Positions 17,575 to 25,815 of a DNA stretch of 64,000 bases are shown here, one piece after another. Position 1 is the stretch's first letter; each line of letters opens with the position of its first letter. Both the position numbers and the translations under genes were made by a program. The DNA is from JAIBBG01 sp040381475 (lineage in GTDB: Bacteria; Bacteroidota; Bacteroidia; Flavobacteriales_D; Sanyastnellaceae), in assembly GCA_040381475.1 (NCBI GenBank), contig JBEIHH010000005.1, positions 17,720-81,719 of the forward strand, given 5' to 3'. The notes below the pieces were generated by a model that did no database searches, had not been told where the DNA came from, and saw only the letters and a program-made list of their open reading frames with translations.

Positions 17575-18087
17575 ATGAAGATCAGTTTATTATTCGCTAT
17601 TGTCGGTTTTAGCATAACTGCCTGTTCACAGAATAACCGACAAGTCATCAATGACCAATTCTCCCGTCTGACCGGCAATTGGGAAGGTTTTATGGAATAT
17701 ACCGATATGTATGACAATAAAATCAAATACAGTATGCCCGCAGAGTGCCAGACCCTGTACAATGGCAAAAAATGGCAATATGCCGTTCAATATGACGAAG
17801 GCGAAGGAGAAAAATCTGGCGGAAAAGGTGATTGTACGGTCAATGATGATGGCACGCGGATGAACTACGATGGAGTGGTTTGGAATGTGGTAAATGTCAC
17901 GCAAAAGGGAGATTCAATTAATATTGTACTCGAAACAACGGGTAAAGAAAATCGCAAAAAAGCCAATCTGAGGAGAACCATTTTTTCGACTTCAGAAACA
18001 TTTTCAATTTTGGAAGAGGTCAATTTTGTAGAGGAAGGACCAAACTACATTCTTCGCAATAAACACGTATTCAGAAGGAAGAAGTAG
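17575..18087 (+). CDS. Small lipoprotein of unknown function
   Basis: 170 aa from ATG 17575. This start was chosen over one 43 codons upstream because it begins a lipoprotein signal peptide with lipobox I-T-A-C ('ISLLFAIVGFSITACSQ', acylated Cys ~20). The mature part looks like a small beta-rich, lipocalin-like fold: 'LTGNWEGFMEYTDMYDNKIKYSM', 'GKKWQYAVQYDEGEG', 'NYILRNKHVFRRKK'. Repeated 'G-x-W' near the start of the mature domain is typical of lipid- or stress-related Bacteroidota lipoproteins, but I cannot name a family. It stands alone between a structured gap and a mannosyltransferase gene. Confidence 0.68.
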   Translation: MKISLLFAIVGFSITACSQNNRQVINDQFSRLTGNWEGFMEYTDMYDNKIKYSMPAECQTLYNGKKWQYAVQYDEGEGEKSGGKGDCTVNDDGTRMNYDGVVWNVVNVTQKGDSINIVLETTGKENRKKANLRRTIFSTSETFSILEEVNFVEEGPNYILRNKHVFRRKK

Positions 18088-18149
18088 ATGCACTGATCTG
18101 ATCAAGTCATCAAAAAAGCACGACATTTGCGCCCTACGATAAAAATGCT

Positions 18150-19784
18150 ATGATCGGCGCGAAGGCCTCTTTATTCGAAAAAATCACTCAATTCTCAGGA
18201 TCACTGTCGATTCGAAATATCCTGATACTGGCATTCGTGGTAAGGTTGATGGCTGTGTTTTTTGCCCGCGGGTATATGATGCACGACGACCACTTCCTGA
18301 CAGTCGAACCGGCAGCAAGTTGGGCTGATGGCAGCAATTTCAATCACTGGTTACCGGGCATTGGCAATAACAACCCACATCCCGAACCAATCAGCTTTTT
18401 TTATCCGGGAATACTTTATTCACTTTTTCAGATTTTGCAATGGATTGGCATTGAGAATCCGGAAATTCAGATGTATTTCATCCGGCTAATCCATGCTGCC
18501 TATTCGCTGCTGACCATCTACTTTGCGTATAAAATCACAGAACGAATTTCGAATAAGTCCAATGCTTCTCAGGTAGGCATTCTGCTTGCTTTGATCGCCA
18601 TTCTGCCTAATTTTTCTGTGCGCAATCTCGTTGAAATGTTTTGTATGCCACCGCTACTTGCGGGTATCTACCTCATCATTGCACACATACCTTTGAGAAA
18701 CTTCAAGTTAGGGAAGGCCAAGTTTGAAGGGAACAATTTGAGTTCCTCCAGAAAATGGTCGGGGTTGAATTTTCTGATTATTTCAGCGATACTGATGGGC
18801 GCAGCAGTCGGCATCAGATATCAAACCGGGCTGCTCGTGGCTTTGGCAGGATTAGTTTTGTTGATTCAACGAAGTTTTTTGTACGCTTTCCTTTTCGGAG
18901 TCATTTCATTCGGTACTTTTTTTCTCACTCAAATTGATGATGTCCTTCTTTGGGGAGGGCAGCCGTTTCAGCACCTTGCAGGCTACTTTCAATACAACAA
19001 GGAAAACGCATTGAATTATCCCGGATCACCACTGGCGTATCTCAGCTTCATTGGCATATTCATTCTTCCTCCGGTAAGTTTATACCTTCTTGCAGGTTAT
19101 CTTAAAATTTGGAAAAAACACTTGATTATTTGGCTTCCGGTAACCGGTTTTCTAATCTTCCACATTCTTTATCCTAACAGACAGGAAAGATTTATACTAC
19201 CGGCACTGCCATTCTTTGTCATTCTTGGTATCGTCGGCTGGAATCAACTCATGAACCCATCAACCCGTCTTATTCAAAATCAAAAACTTATTCGTTCCGG
19301 TTGGATTTTTTTCTGGGTATTGAATCTCTCGGCAATGCTCATTCTTTGTGTTACATACACCAAGAAAAGTCGCGTTGAAGCCATGAGTTATTTATATGAG
19401 CAGGGTGACTGCAAAAATTTCGTACTCGAATTCACGCACTCAGATGCTGGCGCCATGATGCCTCAATACTACTCCAACAATTGGTCAGGGTACTATTATT
19501 TCCGAAAAGGCGATATTCCAAAGGATTATATCCTCAACATGGAACATGATCAGCGGACAACAAGAGGTCAATACCAACCACGATTGATCCCAAATTATTT
19601 TCTCTTTTATGACGATGAGCAACTCGAATCAAGGGTGGCAACATTCAAAGAATACTTTCCATCAATAGAATACAAGACAACTATCGAACCGGGCTGGTTC
19701 GATCGAATGTTGCATCAGTTAAATGACAAAAATTCATTAGAAAAAATTCATATCTATAAAGCCGAAGGCGGAATAACACAATAA
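18150..19784 (+). CDS. Alg9/PIG-B-like (GT22) mannosyltransferase, polytopic
   Basis: 544 aa with about ten transmembrane segments. An acidic motif lies in the first periplasmic loop ('YMMHDDHFLTVEP', Asp-Asp near residues 44-45), where GT-C enzymes bind the lipid-phosphate-sugar donor. The GT22 landmark 'HILYPNRQERFILPALPFF' (the H-K-E-x-R-F-x-x-P equivalent) lies near residue 340. Such enzymes transfer mannose or a similar sugar from a polyprenyl-phosphate donor to a glycan on the outer face of the inner membrane. The soluble C-terminal ~130 residues are unassigned. The next gene starts 8 bp downstream, so the two probably share a transcript. Confidence 0.78.
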   Translation: MIGAKASLFEKITQFSGSLSIRNILILAFVVRLMAVFFARGYMMHDDHFLTVEPAASWADGSNFNHWLPGIGNNNPHPEPISFFYPGILYSLFQILQWIGIENPEIQMYFIRLIHAAYSLLTIYFAYKITERISNKSNASQVGILLALIAILPNFSVRNLVEMFCMPPLLAGIYLIIAHIPLRNFKLGKAKFEGNNLSSSRKWSGLNFLIISAILMGAAVGIRYQTGLLVALAGLVLLIQRSFLYAFLFGVISFGTFFLTQIDDVLLWGGQPFQHLAGYFQYNKENALNYPGSPLAYLSFIGIFILPPVSLYLLAGYLKIWKKHLIIWLPVTGFLIFHILYPNRQERFILPALPFFVILGIVGWNQLMNPSTRLIQNQKLIRSGWIFFWVLNLSAMLILCVTYTKKSRVEAMSYLYEQGDCKNFVLEFTHSDAGAMMPQYYSNNWSGYYYFRKGDIPKDYILNMEHDQRTTRGQYQPRLIPNYFLFYDDEQLESRVATFKEYFPSIEYKTTIEPGWFDRMLHQLNDKNSLEKIHIYKAEGGITQ

Positions 19785-19792
19785 GAATTATT

Positions 19793-20455
19793 ATGAAATA
19801 TTTCACGCCAGACTACCTGCAGTTTTTTAAAGATCTCGCCGGTAATAATAACCGGGAATGGTTTCATCAGAACAAAACACGCTATGATGCAAGTGTAAAA
19901 AAACCATTTGAAGTGTTCGTGGAGGATTTAATAAAAACAGTTCAGAAACACGACAAGAGCATTCAGATTAAGCCGTCAGAAGCGATATTCAGGATCAACC
20001 GTGACATTCGTTTTTCAAAGGAAAAAACACCATACAAGCTCAATGCTTCGGCCGTAATTGCACCGGGTGGCCGCAAAAGCACGGGTTCATCGGGTCTCTA
20101 TGTTGAATGTGGTCCGGAAAAGCTAGCGCTTGCAAGTGGAGTCTATTCACCGGAAAAAGAACAACTCCAGAATATCAGGGAACTTATTGCGAAGAAACCC
20201 TCGAACCTGATGGACATTCTTGCAGATAAATCCTTCAAAAAAATTTGGGGTGAATTGCAGGGAGAGAAAAACAAAATTCTTTCTCCTGAATTCAAAAAAG
20301 CGGGGGAAAAATGTCCCTGGATTTACAACAAACAATTTTATACCTGGGTTGAATTAAATCCCAAATTCATAACTTCTGACAAACTGATGGACACGGTGCT
20401 GGAACATTATATCGCGGCAAAAGCCCTGTCTCAGTTTTTGAACAAAGCCAGTTAA
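19793..20455 (+). CDS. DUF2461 family protein
   Basis: 220 aa, typical length. The N-terminus carries the family signature: 'FFKDLAGNNNREWFHQNKTRYDASVKKPFE', then 'FRINRDIRFSKEKTPYKLNASAVIAPGG' and 'GLYVECGPEKLALASGVYSPE'. DUF2461 proteins are widespread and cytoplasmic, with no settled function. There is no signal peptide. It starts 8 bp after the mannosyltransferase. Confidence 0.88.
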   Translation: MKYFTPDYLQFFKDLAGNNNREWFHQNKTRYDASVKKPFEVFVEDLIKTVQKHDKSIQIKPSEAIFRINRDIRFSKEKTPYKLNASAVIAPGGRKSTGSSGLYVECGPEKLALASGVYSPEKEQLQNIRELIAKKPSNLMDILADKSFKKIWGELQGEKNKILSPEFKKAGEKCPWIYNKQFYTWVELNPKFITSDKLMDTVLEHYIAAKALSQFLNKAS

Positions 20456-20484
20456 AATGAAAACGTTCTTGGAACAACTCTGAT

Positions 20485-21834
20485 TTATATTGGTACCTGA
20501 TGGACAAGCGGAGAAATGTCAATATAGCCTTTAAAACGTGAATTGATGTTGTTGACTATAGACATGTTCGTTTCACTTGGCTGAATCGTATTCAAAGATA
20601 ACACCTCAAAATCGGGTGCATTTTCAGTCGACGGGTAGTAGACATAACCTTGCAATAAGCCATTCCTGACAACAACATATGATAATTCGTCATCATGGCG
20701 ACCGGTTCCTTTGATTACGAATGAGGGTTCTCGTGTATGAAGAATTTGCACAGCCGATGATAGCACTTCATTGTGCTCAACATACGGCGGAAGATCGGCA
20801 TGTATATCAAAAACATTCATACCAATCAATCTCGGATCAATTCCAAACTCGGATGATAGCTGTCCAAGCCAAGTTCTTGCAGCGTGCTCGGAAAAGAAGG
20901 TTTTGTGTGCCGTCATAGGGCGATTACTAATTTGCATCGCCAGACGATCATAACCTTTCTGGTCAGTATATTTTACAATATTCACCCTCTGAGACTTTCG
21001 TTTCTGAGCGCTATTGTATGCCGGCCAGTGCCTGCGGATTTCAGAATCTTCCAGTAACAATGCGATCAACTCAGTTCCTGTTAATTCAACCCGTATTTGA
21101 TGAATCTCCTTCATGAAGGCCTGCATCCGTTTTCCTTCTGAATTCGTTGTAAAATGCTGCTTGACTCTTTTCTTGATATTGTTGGCTTTTCCGATGTAAA
21201 CAGGTTTGCCTTTTTCATTTAACATATAATACACACCGCAGGATTCAGGCAATCGGTTGTAGTCGTCCAAATTCAGATTTGGCGGCATATAAACTTCACC
21301 TGATGCGCGGGCAATCATCTTTCTGAATTCAGGCTCATCAATTTTTTCGCGAGAAATTTCAAAAACCCTCGTAGCGGCATATGCATCGCTGAGCGCCCGG
21401 TGAGCTGCAGCATTGGTGATATCCAAGATTGTGCACAGATTTCCAAGACCATAAGACTTAAGACCAGGCATTGCCTTTCGAGCCAGCCTCATCGTGCAAA
21501 GGCGCGGAGCATTCCAGTTCCTTCCGATAGCTGCGAATTCCGCTTTGATAAATGAAAAGTCAAAGTTCACATTGTGAGCCACGAAAATGGCATCTTCAAA
21601 AATCTCCTCAAGCTCATCTGCAACCTGATGAAATGGGGGAGCTCCTTCAAGCATCTCATCATTGATTCCTGTAAGCGCAACAATGTATTGCGGTAAACGA
21701 ACACCCGGATCTATAAGTGAGGTGAATTCCCTGATGACCTTTTCTCCATCATGCAAAACAACACCAATTTCAATGATGCCATTACCTGCGGCATGGCTTC
21801 CTGTAGTTTCTATATCTGTGATTGCAAAAAGCAT
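20485..21834 (-). CDS. DEDDh exonuclease fused to a UvrC-like GIY-YIG nuclease
   Basis: 449 aa from ATG 21834, which places the first motif at residues 2-10; an upstream in-frame start would add an unlikely Cys-rich leader. Residues 1-~175 are a DnaQ/epsilon-type 3'-5' exonuclease: ExoI 'FAITDIETTG', ExoII 'VAHNVNFDFSFI', ExoIII 'HRALSDAYAATRVF'. Residues ~200-285 are a GIY-YIG domain: 'GVYYMLNEKGKPVYIGKANNIKKRVKQHF'. The remaining ~165 residues resemble the region after the GIY-YIG domain in the UvrC-like Cho group. This fusion is known in Bacteroidota and Actinobacteria and is presumed to act in DNA repair. Convergent with the DUF2461 gene. Confidence 0.88.
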   Translation of the reverse strand: MLFAITDIETTGSHAAGNGIIEIGVVLHDGEKVIREFTSLIDPGVRLPQYIVALTGINDEMLEGAPPFHQVADELEEIFEDAIFVAHNVNFDFSFIKAEFAAIGRNWNAPRLCTMRLARKAMPGLKSYGLGNLCTILDITNAAAHRALSDAYAATRVFEISREKIDEPEFRKMIARASGEVYMPPNLNLDDYNRLPESCGVYYMLNEKGKPVYIGKANNIKKRVKQHFTTNSEGKRMQAFMKEIHQIRVELTGTELIALLLEDSEIRRHWPAYNSAQKRKSQRVNIVKYTDQKGYDRLAMQISNRPMTAHKTFFSEHAARTWLGQLSSEFGIDPRLIGMNVFDIHADLPPYVEHNEVLSSAVQILHTREPSFVIKGTGRHDDELSYVVVRNGLLQGYVYYPSTENAPDFEVLSLNTIQPSETNMSIVNNINSRFKGYIDISPLVHQVPI

Positions 21835-21965
21835 CCAATAAATCGATTGCACGAATTTACATGAGCAATTAAACGAAGCCTTCGGCATTTGTAAACATTC
21901 ATAAAAAAACCCGAACCAGCAACAATAATGAGTACTTCCAATCGTTTACGGTGATTCCGTCGAGT

Positions 21966-22622
21966 ATGCGCTACCTCTGTTCAACAATGCTATTTCTTGT
22001 CTTGCCAATGGTAATTAGATCGCAAACGACTGAATTCGGTTTATTTTATACCTACGGCGTTTGTTTTAATACACATAGTAGCAATAAGGAGGTGATGCGA
22101 CCTACAGATGGTTCTGCAGTTGGTGGATTTTTCCAGCTGAGCAATGGCAACAAGGCACTTGGATTCAGAGCGTCGCTTGAATGGTGCAGGAATGACGCAC
22201 TTTTCAGAATTTCAGATGAAACCGCCATTCGCAATTATCAGGGAGCCGCTGAACTTAAGCTGCAATGTACCTTGCCCATAAGCGCACGAAGCAAAATTGC
22301 GCTGGGCATAGCACCAAGTATCATTACATCCACAAGAATGGTTCTCGAATTCAGGAACAAATCGAACGGAACAATTTACGGTGAACAACACACATTGCAA
22401 ACCACAGATGGAGAACTCAACGAACTCAATTCCTCCTTGTGCATCTCATGGTTTTATCAGATCCGGGGTCGGTTCAGCATTGGTCTGCATGCAGACCAGG
22501 ATATGTTGAAACTATACGACCAAAATATCGCCATCAAACAACTGGAAGGTACGGATGATCGAACTTTCAATTTCCGCCGGACATTTGTTAGTGCGTCAAT
22601 GATTTTCCATCTTAAATATTAG
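21966..22622 (+). CDS. Exported beta-strand-rich protein, unknown function
   Basis: 218 aa from ATG 21966; a GTG five codons earlier is possible. The signal peptide 'LCSTMLFLVLPMVIRSQ' is clear. The mature region alternates aromatic strands and polar turns ('EFGLFYTYGVCFN', 'GGFFQLSNGNKALGFRASLEW', 'ARSKIALGIAPSIITS', 'WFYQIRGRFSIGLHAD') and ends in an aromatic/hydrophobic strand 'FVSASMIFHLKY', as expected of a small outer-membrane barrel. I do not recognise the family. It stands between the divergent nuclease gene and lemA. Confidence 0.65.
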   Translation: MRYLCSTMLFLVLPMVIRSQTTEFGLFYTYGVCFNTHSSNKEVMRPTDGSAVGGFFQLSNGNKALGFRASLEWCRNDALFRISDETAIRNYQGAAELKLQCTLPISARSKIALGIAPSIITSTRMVLEFRNKSNGTIYGEQHTLQTTDGELNELNSSLCISWFYQIRGRFSIGLHADQDMLKLYDQNIAIKQLEGTDDRTFNFRRTFVSASMIFHLKY

Positions 22623-22781
22623 AAAGGCACTTGTGAGGCTGAAGTCGTCAACCTCAGAATATACATTTCACCGCCACTAAGGCTTCGCTTACCGACAACT
22701 GACAGCTTGTCACTGCTGTAGTTCTGGTACAAGAATTGAAAACCTTGTGTACATATTAATTTAGCAAAAAATTTGATCAAC

Positions 22782-23432
22782 ATGAACAAAACTTCACTTG
22801 CCATTGCAGGACTGCTCATTGCCATTCTTGTTGGCTTTGGCCTTTTTTATTTGTATGCTGCCGGGGTTCGCGACACCGCAGTAAAAAACCAGGAAACAGT
22901 AGATGAGGCCTGGGGCAATGTGCAGGGTGCTTATCAGCGCAGAGCAGACCTTATAGGAAATCTGGTGGAAACAGTTCGCGCCGCAGCGCAAAATGAGAAA
23001 GACATCCTGATTGGAGTCACACAAGCAAGATCAGGTATTGTACAATACACTGACAGTGTTGGCCGTGTTATAACAGATCTCGCACAAAAATCGAAGAATG
23101 CCAAATCACCTGCAGAACTTGAACAGACTGATGTGATGGTTATGAATACATACAGAGGCTTTCGTGGTTTTATGACTGAAAATTATCCGACCATTCAGTC
23201 AACACAGAATTTTTCGACTTTGCAGGCACAGCTGGAAGGCACTGAAAACAGAATCAACACCGAACGCAACCGATACAATGAATCTGTAAAAAACTACAAT
23301 TCGCACATACGGGGAACATTTAAAAAGATGGGCCTGAGTCTTGTGGCTTCGGAGGAAGACAATTTCAAAGTTCGTGAAATGTTCGAAGCCAAGGCAGGCG
23401 CAGAGGACGCACCAGTTGTGAAATTCGATTAA
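22782..23432 (+). CDS. lemA: LemA family protein
   Basis: 216 aa from ATG 22782. A single N-terminal transmembrane helix ('LAIAGLLIAILVGFGLFYLYAA') is followed by the LemA helical core: 'VDEAWGNVQGAYQRRADLIGNLVETVRA', 'NFSTLQAQLEGTENRINTERNRYNESVKNYN'. LemA proteins anchor in the membrane and are nearly always next to TPM-domain (YgcG-like) genes. That holds here: the stop codon overlaps the next start by 1 bp. Function is not settled; the family contains no enzyme motifs. Confidence 0.93.
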   Translation: MNKTSLAIAGLLIAILVGFGLFYLYAAGVRDTAVKNQETVDEAWGNVQGAYQRRADLIGNLVETVRAAAQNEKDILIGVTQARSGIVQYTDSVGRVITDLAQKSKNAKSPAELEQTDVMVMNTYRGFRGFMTENYPTIQSTQNFSTLQAQLEGTENRINTERNRYNESVKNYNSHIRGTFKKMGLSLVASEEDNFKVREMFEAKAGAEDAPVVKFD

Positions 23433-23908
23433 TGGACAATATCAAGGAAACAGCTGACATGGATGACGTTTTCACCGACGAGGTGAAAGCTAGAATTGAG
23501 GCTGCAATACAAATAGCTGAGTCAAACACTTCGTGCGAGTTAAGGGTGCATATCGAAGACAATTGTCCTGAGGATCCTTTGGACAGGGCTGCTTTCATTT
23601 TCGCCCAACTGGAAATGCACAAAACCAAACTCAGAAATGGAGTGCTGATTTATCTCGCATTGGGATCACACAAACTTGCCATAATCGGTGATGTAGGTAT
23701 AAACGTCAAAATGGCTGCCAATGCATGGGATGAAATTTATACTTCGATGATTGAACACTTCAAACAAGACCAGTACGAACAAGGTATCATTCGCGGAGTA
23801 GAACTAGTTGGTAAGTCCATCAAAGCATTCTTTCCTATTGAATCGAATGACAAAAACGAACTTTCAAATCAGGTGACAACCGGAAATAATATGAAACCAA
23901 GGCGATGA
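23432..23908 (+). CDS. TPM-domain protein, cytoplasmic form
   Basis: 158 aa. TPM fold (TPM_phosphatase): 'ARIEAAIQIAESNTSCELRVHIEDNCP', 'NGVLIYLALGSHKLAIIGDVGINVK', 'GIIRGVELVGKSIKAFFP'. There is no signal peptide or membrane segment, unlike the next gene, so this copy should stay in the cytoplasm. It overlaps lemA by 1 bp and the second TPM gene by 4 bp, so the three are translationally coupled. Acid-phosphatase activity has been reported for plant TPM proteins; it cannot be inferred here. Confidence 0.88.
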   Translation: MDNIKETADMDDVFTDEVKARIEAAIQIAESNTSCELRVHIEDNCPEDPLDRAAFIFAQLEMHKTKLRNGVLIYLALGSHKLAIIGDVGINVKMAANAWDEIYTSMIEHFKQDQYEQGIIRGVELVGKSIKAFFPIESNDKNELSNQVTTGNNMKPRR

Positions 23909-24726
23909 GAAAACTATTCATCATCCTCTGGCTCCTACCCCTGGCGGCTTTTTCACAAAAAGCAGGTCAGGAATGTTTTCCGCCTAAGGCTTTAAAACTG
24001 GTGTACGACGAGCCAGGTGTATTGAGTTCCGGCGAAAAACAACTTCTGGAAAATTCACTGGTTACATTTTCGGATAGCACCAGTAACCAGATTGCTGTGG
24101 TCGTTGTGGATGACCTCTGCGGTATGGAAAAGGCACAGTTTGCAATTGAGTTGGGTGAACTGTGGGGAGTAGGTCAGGCAAAGGAAGACAACGGAATTGT
24201 TGTTCTTGTAAAAATCAAAACACCTGAATCAAAGGGTGAGGCATTTATTGCTGTCGGGCGAGGTCTGGAAGGCGTCATTCCGGATGCAATTGCTTTGGAA
24301 ATTATTGAACGGGAGATGATTCCTCATTTCCGGAGCAACAACTATGGCAGGGGAATACAGTCGGGCGTTGATGTATTGATGGAACTGGCCCGCGGTGAGT
24401 ACAATTCCGCTTCCTATTCATCCAAAAAATCACTTTCAGGTGGTACTGTATTGTTCATCATACTTGGAGTGATTGGTGTTATAGCGATCGCAATGTCCAT
24501 CAGGGTATATCAGGTGCGCAAATACGCGAGAATCAACAGTCTGAGCTTCTGGGTTGCCTGGGCATTGCTGAACAATGTTCACAGACATCACAGCGGGTCA
24601 TGGCAGGATTTCAGCCGGGGTCGTGGTGGATTTGGCGGATGGTCCGGAGGTGGCGGCGGCGGCGGTGGTTTTGGTGGATTCGGAGGCGGAAGTTTCGGGG
24701 GCGGCGGGGCCGGCGGAAGTTGGTAA
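23905..24726 (+). CDS. TPM-domain protein, membrane form with glycine-rich tail (YgcG-like)
   Basis: 273 aa. Signal peptide 'FIILWLLPLAAFSQ', TPM domain at ~25-165 ('VYDEPGVLSSGEKQLLENSLVTF', 'NQIAVVVVDDLCG', 'EDNGIVVLVKI', 'AFIAVGRGLEGVIPD'), one transmembrane helix near 180-200 ('GTVLFIILGVIGVIAIAMSI'), then a cytoplasmic stretch ending in a strongly Gly/Phe-rich tail (~residues 236-273). This is the standard YgcG-type layout: periplasmic TPM and low-complexity tail. It is 4 bp overlapped with the preceding gene and 15 bp from the next. Confidence 0.9.
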   Translation: MRKLFIILWLLPLAAFSQKAGQECFPPKALKLVYDEPGVLSSGEKQLLENSLVTFSDSTSNQIAVVVVDDLCGMEKAQFAIELGELWGVGQAKEDNGIVVLVKIKTPESKGEAFIAVGRGLEGVIPDAIALEIIEREMIPHFRSNNYGRGIQSGVDVLMELARGEYNSASYSSKKSLSGGTVLFIILGVIGVIAIAMSIRVYQVRKYARINSLSFWVAWALLNNVHRHHSGSWQDFSRGRGGFGGWSGGGGGGGGFGGFGGGSFGGGGAGGSW

Positions 24727-24741
24727 GAATTTTTACAACAA

Positions 24742-25491
24742 ATGAGTTACAGTAAATGGATTGGCGGAGCATTGGGATGGGCCATGGGCGGTCCCATAGG
24801 TGCTCTTTTTGGATTTGCGCTCGGGTATATAGCCGATGACAGCGCATTCAAAGGATCGAAGGCTCAGCCTTCAGCAAACCGCAACTACGAAAAGTACAGG
24901 CATCACACAAACTCGGGTGATTTTTCCTCCGCATTGATCGTATTGTCAGCTGCCATCATGAAGGCAGACAATAAACTGATGAAATCTGAACTTGATTATA
25001 TCAGAGAATTCTTCAGAAAGCAATTTGGTGAAGCTGCCGCTGCCCAGCAAATTGGCTTACTGAAAGAATTACTCAAAAAAGATATTCAGGTAAAGGAGGT
25101 CTGTGAGCAAATACGCTATTACATGGAACACGCCAATAGGCTCCAACTCATGTATTACCTTTTCGGAATCGCGTTATCGGACGGTCAGGTCGATAAATCC
25201 GAAATGCATTTGATCGAGCAGATTGCAGGCTATCTTGGACTTTCCGATAAAGATTACGCATCGCTGAAGGCTATGCACTACAAGGATAAAGACGCTGCAT
25301 ATAAAATTCTTGAAATTGAAAAAACGGCTACTGACGAAGAAATCAAAAAGGCCTATCGCAGAATGGCAATGAAATACCATCCGGATAAGGTCAGAGGGTT
25401 GGGTGAACAACACGAAAAAGCAGCTCAGGAAAAATTCATCAAGGTTCAGGAAGCCTACGAGCAGCTGAAGACAGAAAGAGGCATGAAGTAA
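24742..25491 (+). CDS. DjlA-like TerB/J-domain co-chaperone
   Basis: 249 aa. A short glycine-rich membrane-inserting segment comes first ('WIGGALGWAMGGPIGALFGFALGYIADD', ~5-32). A TerB-like helical domain follows (~55-175: 'ALIVLSAAIMKADNKLMKSEL', 'FGIALSDGQVDKSEMHLI'), then a C-terminal J domain (~185-249) with helix II 'EIKKAYRRMAMKYHPDK' and an intact HPD motif. DjlA proteins recruit DnaK at the inner membrane. Its position directly after the LemA/TPM genes suggests that DnaK acts on that membrane complex, which is an inference. It ends the operon. Confidence 0.9.
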   Translation: MSYSKWIGGALGWAMGGPIGALFGFALGYIADDSAFKGSKAQPSANRNYEKYRHHTNSGDFSSALIVLSAAIMKADNKLMKSELDYIREFFRKQFGEAAAAQQIGLLKELLKKDIQVKEVCEQIRYYMEHANRLQLMYYLFGIALSDGQVDKSEMHLIEQIAGYLGLSDKDYASLKAMHYKDKDAAYKILEIEKTATDEEIKKAYRRMAMKYHPDKVRGLGEQHEKAAQEKFIKVQEAYEQLKTERGMK

Positions 25492-25643
25492 TTTATCTTC
25501 AAAACAAATGCGGGATTCATTCTAAAATCTTTACGAATCCATTCATAAATGCAGAATATTCAATACCTTCACTTCTGGAAGTGTTTGTTCTTCAATGAAG
25601 AAGCATTACCTGATAGTTTTTAGTTTTTCAGTTTAAGCCATCT

Positions 25644-25672
25644 AGCCCTGCGAGTTTTTGCGGGGCTTTTTG
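25644..25672 (+). terminator. Intrinsic terminator after the LemA/TPM/J-domain operon
   Basis: Stem AGCCCTGC / GCGGGGCT with one wobble pair and an 8-nt loop, followed by TTTT. It lies about 150 bp past the J-domain gene stop. The remaining bases of this 324-bp gap (25492-25815) hold only the -7 box at 25729. Confidence 0.75.
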
Positions 25673-25728
25673 GTGACACAACCCGAGCCTGAGTAGCCGA
25701 AATATGCCTGTAAAACCACGATCATACT

Positions 25729-25736
25729 TACATTTG
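25729..25736 (+). promoter_or_regulatory. Candidate -7 box (TACATTTG)
   Basis: Exact match to TAnnTTTG, 79 bp before the ATG at 25816 and downstream of the terminator, giving a normal leader. No convincing -33 TTTG was found. Confidence 0.45.
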
Positions 25737-25815
25737 CTTTAACCGGTTGAATCAGTGCAATGATCACAATGCTCAGCCGAATCCATATTTCAAAGGACAT
25801 TCAACCGATCAAGGA

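Noticed and set aside
24610..24726. GGC/GGT-rich tract as a DNA repeat
   Set aside because: It is the low-complexity glycine tail typical of YgcG-like TPM proteins and not an independent repeat element.
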